A stretch of 64,000 bases of DNA from Centrapalus pauciflorus. Its lineage: Eukaryota; Streptophyta; Magnoliopsida; Asterales; Asteraceae. Location: assembly GCA_020465985.1 (NCBI GenBank), contig JAANYP010009623.1:45491-109490 (forward strand), given 5' to 3'. Under the pieces are notes generated by a model. It searched no databases. It had not been told where the DNA came from and was given only the letters and a program-made list of their open reading frames with translations. This document shows positions 22,461-33,825 of this stretch, piece after piece. Each line of letters opens with the position of its first letter. The stretch's first letter is position 1. The translations under genes and the position numbers were made by a program.

Positions 22461-25400
22461 TTAGCTACGTTCGAACAGACTGGGATAAGTTGCTTTCATT
22501 ACATCTTTCGATTCCCAAGACTTATGCGAACCTTTGTGATGTTTCTACTGAACGAGCACCATCTGTATTTCTTTATTTCTAAGCTTCTTGGTCATTGAAT
22601 CCAGAATACATTCTGGTTCTTCAACCACTCTAAGCTTCTCATCAATTTGCAAGTTAACGTGTGGTATCTGCACTTCTCTTTCGTCTGCTAAACTCTTTCT
22701 CAAGTGACTAACATGGAATACAGGATGTATTCCAGATAAATCCGCTGGCAGTTCAAGTCGATAAGATTGATTCCCAATCTTTTCAACAATCTTGAACGGA
22801 CCGATAAATCTTGGAGCTAGCTTGTTTCTTTTAATGAACCGCACCACATTCTTCATTGGGGATACTTTCAACATCACCCAATCATTAACCGCAAAACTTA
22901 TTGATCTGTGACGATTATCATAGTATGACTTCTGCCTGCTTTGAGCTTCAAGTACGTTCCTTCTGACTAGTTGAATCTTCTCATGAGTCAACTGTAGAAG
23001 GGCAGGACCCGCTATTGGCGATTCGCCTGTTTCACGCCAACAGGTAGGAGTTCTGCACTTTCGTCCGTACAAAGCTTCAAAAGGAGCCATCTTGATCGTT
23101 GAATGATAACTGTTATTGTATGAGAATTCGACCAGAGGCAAGTGGTCATCCCAGTTACCACCTAAATCAAGAATGCAGGCAAGAAGCATATCTTCGAGTG
23201 TTAGGATAGTACGCTCACTCTGGCCATCTGCACTAGGATGATAAGCAGTACTCATAGAGATCTGAGTACCCATCCCATCTTGTAGTGCTTGCCAGAATCT
23301 GGATGTGAAACGACTATCACGATCAGAAACGATAGATTTTGGCACACCATGACGAGAGATGATCTCGGTAATGTACATTTGTGCCAGTTTATCGAGAGAA
23401 TATGTCTCTTTCATCGGTATGAAGTGAGCTGACTTTGTTAATCGGTCAACGACTACCCAGATGGAGTCGTGTTGTCTCTTGGTCTTAGGCAACTTCGTGA
23501 TGAAATCCATAGTTATATGCTCCCACTTCCATTCAGGAACTGGCAGTGGTTGCATATCCCCGAAGGGTTTCTGGTGTTCTGCCTTAACCATCTGACAGAT
23601 TCTGCAGCTTTCAACATATCTACCGATGTCTTTCTTCATTCCTGGCCACCAATAGTCAGCTTTCAAATCGAAGTACATCTTTGAGCTGCCAGGATGAACA
23701 GATAATTTGGACTGATGAGCTTTAGACAGAAGAGTGCTGCGAATTGAACCATATTTAGGAACCCAGATTCGGTTTCCCTTGAGACAGTGAAGTCCCAAAT
23801 GATTCAGAGTTAGAAATTGTAATTGCCCTTTAAGATTTTCAGAATCAATGTTCTCTTCTTTCAGCGCTTCAGTTTGAGCAACTCGGATGTCTTCAATAAG
23901 ATCAGAAGAGAATATAACTGGAGTTAGGGCATAGCAGCATTGTTCTGGATACGTCTTTCTAGTCAAAGCATCCGCGACAATGTTAGCTTTGCCGGGATGA
24001 TATAGGATCTCGCAATCATAGTCCTTAATAAGCTCCAAGGACCGACACTGTTTCATATTCAGATCCTTTTGAGTGAAAAGATGTTTGAGACTCTTGTGAT
24101 CGGTGTAGAGCTGACACCGAGTCCCATAAAGATAATGCCGCCAGATTTTCAGAGCAAAGGTGACGGCAGCCAACTCAAGATCATGAGTTGGTGCACTTTT
24201 CTCGTAATCTTTTAATTGCCTTAAAGCGTAGGCAATAACCTTCCCTTTTTGCATGAGAACACATCCTAAGCCAGTACCAGATGCGTCGCTGTAAACGACG
24301 AAATCGTCATTTCCTTCTGGTAAGGCCAGGATCGGCGCTTGGATAAGTTTCTGTTTCAGAATGTCAAATGCCTCTTGCTGTTTATCGGACCAAACGAAAG
24401 GAGTATTCTTTCGTGTTAGCATCGTTAGAGGTACAGCAATCTTCGAGAAGTCCTTTATGAATCGCCGGTAGTAACCTGCCAATCCGAGGAAACTTCTTAT
24501 TTCTGAGGCATTGCGAGGCGTTTGCCATTTCTGGACGGCCTCGACTTTAGACGGATCAACGGAAATCCCTTCGCCAGAAACAACATGGCCAAGGAATTGA
24601 ATCTATACGAATCAAAGTAGAATGTCAAATTTTGTTTGAAACAATAAATGTTTATTGAAGAGCTCAAGACAAAGTAAATTTATACCTGTCTGAGCCAGAA
24701 TTCGCACTTAGAGAATTTTGCATAGAGTCTTTCTTTTCTTAATAACTCTAGCAATTGCCGCAGATGAATAGAATGATCAGCCTCCGTTTTGGAGTAAATC
24801 AGAATATCGTCTATGAATACGATAACTGACTTATCCAACTTAGGTCTGCACACACGATTCATGAGGTCCATGAACGCCGCTGGTGCATTTGTCAAGCCAA
24901 ACGGCATCACGAGAAATTCGTAATGACCGTATCTTGTACGGAAGGCTGTCTTTGGAACATCCTCATCTCTAACTTTCAATTGATGATACCCAGAACGAAG
25001 ACCGATTTTTGAAAAATAGCTGGCTCCTTGTAGCTGATCAAACAGATCATCGATCCTGGGCAGAGGATACTTATTCTTTATTGTAACCTTGTTCAACTCG
25101 CGGTAGTCGATGCACATACGAAAAGTTCCGTCTTTCTTTTTGACAAATAGAACAGGTGCACCCCACGGAGAAGAACTCGGTCGGATAAACCCCTTCTCTA
25201 ACAGTTCTTGCAGATGCTTTGACATTTCCTGCATTTCTGCAGGTGCAAGTCTGTAAGGAGCTTTTGCAATAGGAGCCGCACCAGGAACCAAGTCAATACT
25301 GAACTCGACTTGACGTTTCGGTGGCACTCCGGAAATGTCATCAGGAAAGACGTCTGGAAATTCGCAGACAATCGGAATATCGGACAGAGATTTCTTTTCA

Positions 25401-26639
25401 GAGTTGGATTCAGATAGAGCGTAGCACAGATAGGATTCGCAACCCTTAGATACATATTTATAAGCTTTCTCTATAGAAATAAAGCAGTGTGCACCTTCAC
25501 GCTTCTCGCCCTTGATCTCCAGTACTCTACCATCTGAAGACTTGATTCTGATGATCCGACGGTTGCACCTCGTTGTTCATTAACCAGTCCATGCCGATGA
25601 TGGCGTCGAATTCTTTCAACGGAATCGGGATAAGGTCGAGGTTGAATACGATGTTGTCAACAAGTAATGTGCAATTACGGTAAACAGTATCAGCCATAAC
25701 GAAATTGTTACTAGTTGTCTCAATGTCTAATATCACAGAAAGCTTTGATGGAGCTTTATGTAATCTTTGTGCAAAAGATGTTGATATGAAAGAACGACTC
25801 GCGCCGGAATCAAATAGTACTCGGGCAGGAATAGAGTTAAGCAGGAACATACCGGTAACTACGTCAGGTGTTTCTTTTGCTTCCTCGGCTGTTATTTGAA
25901 AAGCTCGAGTCTTTGCAGTCGGCGTTGCAACAGAACTCTTAACTGTAGACCCTCCAGCTGATGACTGAGACTGATAACGCGACCCACTACGACACTGATA
26001 CATGAAGTGTCCCCTTTTTCCACATTTTGCGCATCCACGTCCCTGCTGTGGACATTCTTCACTACTATGACCGATCATGTTGCACGCAAAGCAAGTAACA
26101 TCATCTGGATTGCACAGTCCCATGTGTGATCTTCTGCATCGCTTGCAGAATCGTGGTTCGTTCGTGAGGGAGTAAACTTGTGCTTTCTGCTGTGAACTAT
26201 GCTGATGAGATTGCTGAGATTGCGACTTATTTGGTTTGAAAAATCTGCCAAATCTTTGTTTCTTCGGAGGAGACGGATTCATTGGGTTAGTCGTTGGAGC
26301 GTATAGCTGATCGCCGTACTCTAGATATCCTCTCTCAATCTGTCTGGCTGCTTCTACCATTTCCAAATAACTCTTATATTTGATAGCGCTCATCGGATGC
26401 CGGTATCTAGGATTGAGTCCTACATGGAATCTATTCATCTTTCTTTCTTCTGTGGCTACCTGATACGAGGAGTAACCGCATAGTCGTGAGAATTCATGTT
26501 CGTATTCGTCAACTGTCTTGGTTCCCTGGGTCAGCTGCATTAATTGAACTTCCATTTTTGTCTTGTTGGTCGATCGGGCAGTACTTCGCATTGAACATAT
26601 CAAGAAACTGGTTCCACTCTAGAGTCTGAATTATTTCTT
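22461..26639 (-). pseudogene. Defective gypsy gag (C-terminal part) and pol with chromodomain
   Basis: Minus-strand order: Gag C-terminal part with CFACNMIGHSSEEC zinc knuckle (CX2CX4HX4C), protease LFDSGASRSFIS, RT with FIDDILIYSK, RNase H YSDASGTGLG, integrase with HHCC-type zinc site and D,D,E (MDFITKLP, SDRDSRF, DGQSERT), and chromodomain. Lesions: an extra A in a run at 26555-26559; an 11-bp deletion near 25569 at the end of protease; RT motif A reads SKIGLRSGY, so the first catalytic Asp is Gly (codon 25001-25003); an 83-bp intron-like insert (24603-24685); and TGG to TAG in the chromodomain (22545-22547). The original stop is at 22461. The three long open frames are 26603-25527, 25327-24680 and 24482-22545. 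Confidence 0.92.
24603..24685 (-). other. 83-bp GT-AG intron-like insertion in RT
   Basis: On the minus strand the RT reads CTGGCTCAGACAG, then GTATAAATTTAC...GATTCGTATAG, then ATTCAATTCCTTGG. The sister element at about 31633 has CTGGCTCAGACAG directly joined to ATCCAGTTCCTTGG. The insert is AT-rich, starts GT, ends AG, shifts frame and brings a TAA at once. Removing it restores the frame between the open frames ending at 24680 and beginning at 24482. The exon junction CAG/GT fits a donor site; TTTGAC or TTGAT upstream of TATAG could be a branch site. GTATA occurs at both ends of the insert, so a non-intron insertion is also possible. Confidence 0.75.
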
Positions 26640-26868
26640 TGTAACAACCTAACTTTCGATCTAGTCGTAAATTCAGTAATATTTTGAGCCGATAATGTAA
26701 TAATGTTACATTATTTGAATTATAATTTAATTAAGTAATGAAATATTTAATTAAATTATATAAATATTTATATTTATGAATTAATAAAATTATTAAAGAG
26801 AATTAAATAAAAGAGATATAATATACAAACATGAAAGTGGGTTAGCTAGCAAATATAACTAGATGAAG

Positions 26869-26876
26869 TATATAAA
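26869..26876 (+). promoter_or_regulatory. Putative TATA box of the LTR promoter
   Basis: TATATAAA lies about 230 bp into the LTR, just upstream of the CT-rich tract; an identical site is in the 3' LTR at about 34055. CT-rich initiator regions downstream of TATA boxes are common in plant promoters. The start site itself cannot be fixed by eye. Confidence 0.5.
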
Positions 26877-27254
26877 CGTGAATTTTAATCAAAAACTCAG
26901 ATTCTCTCTCTCTCTCTACTCTCTCTCTCTAACTTTCTCTCTCTACTCTCTCTCTACCTTCTCTCTAAACTTTCTTCCAAACCGACCGTCCTATTGTCAA
27001 GATATATATACCGTTAGAAAGATCTCGGAGAATACTACACGAATATACTATCTCCTGCGTGATTTCATACGAATTTGAGGTAAGAATTTATATTTTTTAC
27101 GTTTTTATATATTTCGGTATTTTCGAATTTATTAGTTTTATGAAATCTAAAGCTATTTTTATGGAGTTTAACTAGAATAGGTATAATATAATCGAACATA
27201 GGCTTAATATTGATTATATTTGTGATTTATGCCTTAGAAATTCATGTTTTAGAG

Positions 27255-27690
27255 TTGTAAATATGAACAGATTCGAGAATGTTAAGAACAGATTCGAATA
27301 TACATAGAACAAACTCGAAAATACCTAGAACAGACTCGAAATGGAATTAGATTCGAAATATATTCGAATCTAACCATTAAATTCGAAAAACATATTTCGA
27401 ATCTAATAGATTCGAATGGTTGGTATGGTTCGAATGTAATTAAATAGATTCGAATTATGCCATCGAATGTAATCATGTGGGTGTTCGAATCTATCATCAA
27501 ATAGAAATGGGTCTCGAATTTTGTACCCCATATTTGACTTTGATGATAAAGTCAAAATTAGCAATTTGAATTTAAACCATGAATGTGATTTGATTCTATT
27601 AGATTCGAATGGTTTGAATTTATTCTCATATTTAATTTAAAGCTTTCAATTTATTAATATATTCGAATTTAATTATATAAATTCGAATAT
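27255..27690. repeat. TTCGAA-type motif array in LTR
   Basis: About fifteen copies of TTCGAA, often extended to AGATTCGAATCT or GATTCGAATGG, are spread over 430 bp; the same array is at about 34450-34890 in the 3' LTR. TTCGAA is its own reverse complement, so the motif reads the same on both strands. Its place matches the GGTTTCGGTA array in the LTR of the host element. Confidence 0.9.
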
Positions 27691-27751
27691 ATTGAATAAA
27701 ACACTTGGACAACGCATAAAATTAACAAGATAATTAGCAAATGATTATATA

Positions 27752-27817
<66 letters not shown>

Positions 27818-29026
27818 CGACCTTTTGAGAATATTAATAAAACAAAGAATGAGTTATGAACGAACAAGTTATCAGAATCAGATAAAATAAAGATTTAAAG
27901 ATAAAAGACGATGATATTAATATGATTTGATATGATAAATTTTGGACAGGTTCAGTGAAATCCTGAACAAAGATTTAAAGATTATAAAGCGGGTCAGATT
28001 TGATTTGACAGAGAATAGATTGAGATAAAATCCTGAGATAACTCAGGTGGCAGATTTTACATCTGTTTGATAAAGACCCAACACTGTGAGTTATAGATAT
28101 TCAGATTGAACATGCATAGATCCGGTTGAGATATATTGTTGCTGATAGATTTATTGATATTCACTTTATCAGCTGGAATGAGACCTGTGCACACCATGGA
28201 TGGGTGTTGCCCAGTGTATCATGATAGCTATTTGATTATCTTTTCATATTGCATTTAATATTGCTTCAGACTTTGCTTTATGATTCATTGCTATCATGAC
28301 TTCTAAGACATATGCTTACATCATTGATCAGACATTTGATAGATTGATTCAGCTTGACTAGCCCTTATGGTCTATTGTTCTAGACCCGGCTATTTCACCA
28401 GTTCCTATGAACTTGGTAATGACCTCCGATGTTCCGCCATATTGACTTACTGGTAGCTAGCCCAGTATGTGGCTGATCCCCACGATTTAAGCGTGAGTGT
28501 GGCTTGAACATCATCCGATTCTATGATTCTATATCTCAATCATGAGGGCTGTAGCGGCAGCCAAGACATATCACGCTTAGATTTATGACTCCGCTTGACA
28601 CGCATGTTGATATTGAAAATCTATAAACTCACTAAGCTTTGCTTACAGATGTTGCATTGATATTTTACAGGTAAAGGCAAAGGAAAGTCATCTGCCGGAC
28701 CTAGTTCTTAGGTCTTACACGCTCAAGACAGAAGTTTCATAGACCTCTACTCAGCAATCCCATTTTGGTACTAATTGGATGATGATATTGTGATGATCTG
28801 GGTAGATTTATTTTGATAATATGATGATATTAATTAGATTAGACTTGTGCCCTTTATAAGTTTAATTTGAAAACCGTAACTGTATTAAACTTAAATCCTA
28901 ATATTTTGTACTGTAATTTTTAATTCCGCAATTAATTACTCTATCTTAGTTATGGTTGATATCGTATTGCATGATGTGGGACCTAGACTGGTGAGAACTG
29001 CCCCGTAAGGGGTGGTCTTCACAGGA

Positions 29027-29038
29027 TGGTATCAGAGC
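29027..29038 (+). promoter_or_regulatory. Primer binding site (initiator tRNA-Met)
   Basis: TGGTATCAGAGC begins three bases after the LTR end. It matches the complement of the 3' end of initiator tRNA-Met. The following leader to 29223 has no ORF. Confidence 0.92.
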
Positions 29039-29223
29039 ACTAGTTTGAGTGAATCAAGTATTACGTGAGTATACTTGATCTCAAACTAAAGCAATACATA
29101 TGTATCAATCATTTAGGTGGTTTGAACTGAGATAGGATGTACAGACTATTAGGATGGGAAAAAGGGTACATAGATCTAAGTCTATAAACTGATAGTTAAT
29201 TGATTTTTAATTTTCAGTAGAAG

Positions 29224-29892
29224 ATGTCAGGATCAGGATCAGGTGACATACCAAGCAACATGACCCCACAACAAATGTTTGAGATGATGCAACAATTACT
29301 AGCACAACACTCAGAACAACAGAATAAGATTATGCAAGAACAGTTTCAGGCCAGAGATGAGGCCGAAGCTAAAAGACGTAATGATAAGAAAAATAAGCGA
29401 AAAGATAAGCAAGTCCAGAATGAAGAATCTGATTCTGATAATTCAAATCCAGAAACCCAAATAGCTCAGCCAAAAGGCTGCAAATTTAAAGATTTTAAAG
29501 CGAGCGGTGCTCTGAACTTTGAGGGTACAGTGAATCCGATTCAGGCGATGGATTGGATTAGTCACACTGAAGAAATCTTCCGGATTTCTGATTGCTTAGA
29601 CTCCAAGAAAGTGAGTTATGCGTCTGCGTTATTTGTCGGTGCTGCTCGTGCCTGGTGGAAAATCCAGAGAAGCATATATGGCGAAGAAATAATTCAGACT
29701 CTAGAATGGAACCAGTTCCTAGATATGTTTAATGCAAAGTACTGTCCAGTAGACCAGCGAGACAAGATGGAAGTACAACTGATGCAGCTGACTCAAGGAA
29801 CAAAGACAGTTGACGAATACGAACACGAATTTTCACGACTATGCGGTTATTCCTCATATCAGGTAGCTACAGAGGAGAGAAAGATGAATTGA
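29224..29892 (+). CDS. gag: Gag N-terminal part, ended by an in-frame TGA
   Basis: The 222-residue product starts MSGSGSGDIPSNMTPQQMFE, the same start as in the host element. Residues about 40-75 are highly charged (KRRNDKKNKRKDK). From about residue 80 follows the retrotransposon Gag domain (GCKFKDFKASGALNFEGTVN, MDWISHTEEIF, ARAWWK, LEWNQFLDMFNAKYCP, YEHEFSRLCGYSSYQVATEE). The TGA at 29890-29892 replaces an Arg codon: the sister copy reads KMNRFHVGLN here. CGA to TGA is a C-to-T change at a CpG. The frame continues open after it, so without this stop gag and pol form one frame. Confidence 0.93.
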   Translation: MSGSGSGDIPSNMTPQQMFEMMQQLLAQHSEQQNKIMQEQFQARDEAEAKRRNDKKNKRKDKQVQNEESDSDNSNPETQIAQPKGCKFKDFKASGALNFEGTVNPIQAMDWISHTEEIFRISDCLDSKKVSYASALFVGAARAWWKIQRSIYGEEIIQTLEWNQFLDMFNAKYCPVDQRDKMEVQLMQLTQGTKTVDEYEHEFSRLCGYSSYQVATEERKMN

Positions 29893-32800
29893 TTTCGCGT
29901 AGGACTCAATCCTAGATATCGACATCCGATGAGCGCGATCAAATACAAAAGCTACTTGGAAATGGTAGAAGCAGCTAGACAAATCGAGCGAGGTTATTTA
30001 GAATATGGCGATCAGCTCTATTCTCCGTCTACTAACCCGATGAATCCATCTCCTCCGAAGAAACAGCGATTTGGCAGATTCTTTAAGCCAAATAAATCTC
30101 AGTCTCAGCAATCCTATCAGCATAGTTCACAACCGAAAGCGCAAGCCTACTCACTGACAAACGAGCCGCGATTCTGCAAGAGATGCAGAAAGTCTCACAT
30201 GGGACTATGTAATCCGGATGACGTTACTTGCTTCGCGTGTAACATGATCGGTCATAGTAGTGAAGAATGTCCACAGCAGGGACGTGGATGTGCGAAATGT
30301 GGAAAGAGAGGGCACTTCATGTATCAGTGTCGTAGCGGACCACGTTATCAGCCACAGTCATCAGCTGGAGGGTCGACAGTTAAAAGTTCTGCTGCAACAC
30401 CAACTGCAAGGACACGTGCGTTCCAAATAACGGCTGAAGAGGCGAGAGAAACACCTGACGTAGTCACCGGTACGTTTCTGTTAAATACGATACCTGCTCG
30501 CGTATTATTTGATTCTGGCGCAAGTCGTTCTTTCATATCGACTTCTTTTGCATCAAGATTATCTAAGTTCCCATCGAAGCTTCCTGTTGTACTTGACATT
30601 GAGACAGCCAGTAACAGCTATGTTATGGCTGATTCTGTATATCGAAACTGCACACTACTTGTTGATAACATCGTATTCAATCTCGACCTCATCCCGATTC
30701 CTTTAAAAGAATTTGATGTCATCATCGGCATGGATTGGCTAATGAACAACGAGGCCACAATTATCTGCAACCGACGAGTAATCAGAATCAAATCTTCAGA
30801 CGGCCGAGTACTTGAGATCAAGGGCGAGAAGCGGAAAGGTGCGCATTGCTTTATATCTGTAGAAAAGGCTCACAAATACTTGTCTAAAGGTCACGAATCT
30901 TACCTTTGTTATACTCTATCTGAGTCCAGTTCTGAAAAGAAACCTTTATCCGATATTCCTATCATCTGTGAGTTCCCAGACGTATTTCCTGACGATATTT
31001 CTGGAGTGCCACCGGAACGACAAGTCGAGTTCAGTATTGACTTGGTTCCTGGTGCGGCTCCTATTGCAAAAGCTCCATACAGACTTGCACCTGCAGAAAT
31101 GCAGGAAATGTCAAAGCAACTGCAAGAGCTGTTAGAGAAGGGGTTTATCCAACCAAGTTCTTCTCCGTGGGGTGCACCAGTCTTATTTGTCAAAAAGAAA
31201 GACGGAACCTTCCGTATGTGCATCGACTACCGCGAGTTGAACAAGGTTACAATAAAGAATAAGTATCCTCTGCCCAGAATCGATGATCTGTTTGATCAGT
31301 TACAAGGAGCCAGTTACTTTTCGAAAATAGATCTCCGATCTGGGTATCATCAGTTAAAAGTCAGAGAAGAAGATGTTCCAAAGACAGCCTTCCGTACAAG
31401 ATACGGTCATTACGAATTTCTCGTAATGCCGTTTGGATTAACGAATGCACCAGCGGCGTTCATGGATCTCATGAATCGCGTGTGTAGACCAATGTTGGAT
31501 AAATCAGTTATCGTGTTCATAGACGATATTCTGATTTACTCCAAAACGGAGGCTGATCATTCTATTCATTTACGACAGTTGCTAGAGTTGTTGAGAAAAG
31601 AAAGACTCTACGCAAAGTTTTCTAAGTGCGAATTCTGGCTCAGACAGATCCAGTTCCTTGGTCATGTTGTTTCTGGCGAAGGAATTTCCGTTGATCCTTC
31701 AAAAGTCGAGGCCGTTCAGAAATGGCAAACGCCTCGTAATGCCTCAGAAATACGAAGTTTCCTTGGATTGGCCGGTTATTATCGGCGATTCATAAAGGAC
31801 TTCTCAAAGATTGCTGTACCGCTTACAATGCTAACACGAAAGAATACTCCTTTCGTTTGGACCGATAAACAGCAAGAGGCATTCGATATTCTGAAGCAAA
31901 AGTTGATTCAAGCGCCGATCCTAGCCTTGCCAGAAGGCAATGATGATTTTGTCGTTTACAGCGACGCATCTGGTACTGGCTTAGGATGTGTTCTAATGCA
32001 AAGGGGAAAAGTCATTGCCTATGCTTCAAGGCAATTAAAAGACTACGAGAAAAGTGCACCAACTCATGATCTTGAGTTGGCTGCCGTTACCTTTGCTTTG
32101 AAAATCTGGCGTCACTATCTATATGGGACTCGGTGTCAGCTCTACACCGATCATAAGAGTCTCAAATACCTTTTCACTCAAAAAGATCTGAACATGAAAC
32201 AGCGTCGATCCTTGGAGCTTATCAAGGATTATGACTGTGAGATCTTATATCATCCCGGCAAAGCAGATGTTGTCGCGGATGCGTTGAGTAGAAAAGTGTA
32301 TCCTGAAAAGTGCTGCTATGCCCTAACTCCAGTTATATTCTCTTCTGATCTTATTGAAGACATCAGAGTTGCTCAAACTGAAGCACTGAAAGAAGAGAAT
32401 ATTGATTCTGAAAATCTTAAAGGGCAATTACAATTTCTAACTCTGAACCATTTGGGACTTCACTGTCTCAAGGGAAACCGAATCTGGGTTCCTAAATATG
32501 GTTCTACTCGTAGCACTCTTCTGTCCGAAGCTCATCAGTCCAAGTTATCTATTCATCCTGGCAGCTCAAAGATGTATTTTGATCTGAAAGCTGATTACTG
32601 GTGGCCAGGAATGAAGAAGGACATTGGAAAATGTGTTGAAAGCTGCAGAGTATGTCAGATGGTTAAGGCAGAACATCAGAAGCCCTTCGGGGATATGCAA
32701 CCACTACCAGTTCCTGAATGGAAGTGGGAGCATATCACAATGGATTTCATTACGAAGCTGCCAAAGACCAAAAGACAGCACGACTCCATCTGGGTAGTCG

Positions 32801-33789
32801 TTGATCGTTTAACTAAATCAGCACATTTCATTCCAATGAAAGAAACATATTCCCTCGATAGATTGGCACAGATATACATCACTGAAATAATTTCTCGACA
32901 CGGGGTGCCAAAGTCTATCGTTTCTGATCGTGATAGTCGCTTCACATCCAGATTCTGGCAAGCATTACAAGAAGGGATGGGTACTCGGATTTCTATGAGT
33001 ACTGCTTATCATCCAAATGCAGATGGCCAGAGTGAGCGTACTATCTTAACTCTAGAAGATATGCTTCGTGCCTGCATTCTTGATCTAGGTGGTAACTGGG
33101 ATGACCACTTGCCGTTGGTCGAATTCTCATATAATAACAGTTATCATTCAACGATCAAGATGGCTCCTTTTGAAGCTTTGTACGGAAGAAAGTGCAGAAC
33201 TCCCACCTGTTGGCGTGAAACAGGCGAATCGCCAATAGCAGGACCTGCCCTTCTACAGTTGACACACGAAAAGATTCAACTTGTTAGAAGAAATATTCTT
33301 GAAGCTCAGAGCAGGCAGAAGTCATATTATGATAACCGGCATAGATCCATAAGCTTTGCGGTTAACGACTGGGTGATGTTGAAAGTATCCCCAATGAAGA
33401 ATGTGGTAAGATTCATAAAGAGAAACAAGCTAGCTCCAAGATTTATCGGTCCGTTCAAGATTGAGGAAAAGATTGGAAATCAATCTTATCGTCTTGAACT
33501 ACCGGCTGACTTAGCTGGAATACATCCTGTATTTCATGTCAGTCACCTGAGAAAGAGTTTAGCTGACGAAAGGGAAGTTCAGATGCCACATGTTAACCTG
33601 CAGATTGATGAGAAGCTTCGCGTGGTTGAAGAGCCAGAACGTATTCTGGACTCGAAGACCAAAAAGCTTCGGAATAAAGAGATACAGATGGTGCTCGTCC
33701 AGTGGAAACACCACAAAGGTTCGCATCAGTCTTGGGAATCGAGAGATGTTATGGAAGCTACTTATCCAAGTCTGTTCGAACATAGCTAA
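29893..33789 (+). CDS. pol: Gag C-terminal part and Pol polyprotein with chromodomain
   Basis: The frame stays open from just after the TGA to the stop at 33787-33789, about 1298 codons; the first ATG is at 29929. Order, numbered from that ATG: two cysteine clusters with CFACNMIGHSSEEC zinc knuckle (about 105-120), protease DSGASRSFIS (about 197), RT with FSKIDLRSGY and FIDDILIYSK (about 380-560), RNase H YSDASGTGLG (about 690), integrase zinc region (about 890-925) and D,D,E in MDFITKLP, SDRDSRF and DGQSERT (about 945-1040), a GPF-type tail, and a chromodomain (ERILDSKTKKLRNKEIQMVL, WKHHKGSHQSWE; about 1225-1280). All catalytic residues I can identify are present. It would need stop read-through to be made as Gag-Pol. 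Confidence 0.93.
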   Translation, partial: FRVGLNPRYRHPMSAIKYKSYLEMVEAARQIERGYLEYGDQLYSPSTNPMNPSPPKKQRFGRFFKPNKSQSQQSYQHSSQPKAQAYSLTNEPRFCKRCRKSHMGLCNPDDVTCFACNMIGHSSEECPQQGRGCAKCGKRGHFMYQCRSGPRYQPQSSAGGSTVKSSAATPTARTRAFQITAEEARETPDVVTGTFLLNTIPARVLFDSGASRSFISTSFASRLSKFPSKLPVVLDIETASNSYVMADSVYRNCTLLVDNIVFNLDLIPIPLKEFDVIIGMDWLMNNEATIICNRRVIRIKSSDGRVLEIKGEKRKGAHCFISVEKAHKYLSKGHESYLCYTLSESSSEKKPLSDIPIICEFPDVFPDDISGVPPERQVEFSIDLVPGAAPIAKAPYRLAPAEMQEMSKQLQELLEKGFIQPSSSPWGAPVLFVKKKDGTFRMCIDYRELNKVTIKNKYPLPRIDDLFDQLQGASYFSKIDLRSGYHQLKVREEDVPKTAFRTRYGHYEFLVMPFGLTNAPAAFMDLMNRVCRPMLDKSVIVFIDDILIYSKTEADHSIHLRQLLELLRKERLYAKFSKCEFWLRQIQFLGHVVSGEGISVDPSKVEAVQKWQTPRNASEIRSFLGLAGYYRRFIKDFSKIAVPLTMLTRKNTPFVWTDKQQEAFDILKQKLIQAPILALPEGNDDFVVYSDASGTGLGCVLMQRGKVIAYASRQLKDYEKSAPTHDLELAAVTFALKIWRHYLYGTRCQLYTDHKSLKYLFTQKDLNMKQRRSLELIKDYDCEILYHPGKADVVADALSRKVYPEKCCYALTPVIFSSDLIEDIRVAQTEALKEENIDSENLKGQLQFLTLNHLGLHCLKGNRIWVPKYGSTRSTLLSEAHQSKLSIHPGSSKMYFDLKADYWWPGMKKDIGKCVESCRVCQMVKAEHQKPFGDMQPLPVPEWKWEHITMDFITKLPKTKRQHDSIWVVVDRLTKSAHFIPMKETYSLDRLAQIYITEIISRHGVPKSIVSDRDSRFTSRFWQALQEGMGTRISMSTAYHPNADGQSERTILTLEDMLRACILDLGGNWDDHLPLVEFSYNNSYHSTIKMAPFEALYGRKCRTPTCWRETGESPIAGPALLQLTHEKIQLVRRNILEAQSRQKSYYDNRHRSISFAVNDWVMLKVSPMKNVVRFIKRNKLAPRFIGPFKIEEKIGNQSYRLELPADLAGIHPVFHVSHLRKSLADEREVQMPHVNLQIDEKLRVVEEPERILDSKTKKLRNKEIQMVLVQWKHHKGSHQSWESRDVMEATYPSLFEHS

Positions 33790-33825
33790 CATCGGGACGA
33801 AGTTTGTGCGTGGTGGAGCCCATTC
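33790..33825 (+). promoter_or_regulatory. 3' untranslated end and polypurine tract region
   Basis: Between the pol stop and the 3' LTR lie only 36 bases, ending GTGCGTGGTGGAGCCCATTC. The same ending occurs in the host element on the other strand, which supports a role as plus-strand primer region. Confidence 0.65.

Larger units (their letters stand above)
26640..29023 (+). mobile_element. 5' LTR of the plus-strand Tekay-like element
   Basis: It starts TGTAACAACCTAACTTTCGA and ends GGTGGTCTTCACA (2384 bp). It has TATATAAA at 26869-26876 followed by long CT runs (26900-26965), then repeated TTCGAA words (27255-27690), a (TA)n tract (27745-27813), and a 3' third shared with the LTR of the host element (ATAACTCAGGTGGCAGATTTT and CCCCGTAAGGGGTGGTC). 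Confidence 0.95.

Noticed and set aside
23469..23684. 71-codon plus-strand ORF
   Set aside because: Antisense shadow of integrase in the minus-strand element.
26863..27078. 71-codon ORF rich in Leu/Ser repeated at 34049-34264
   Set aside because: It is a translation of the CT-rich promoter tract of the LTR.
30348..31223. Minus-strand ORFs within 29893-33789
   Set aside because: Antisense or off-frame shadows of the intact pol frame, whose motifs are in the plus-strand frame.
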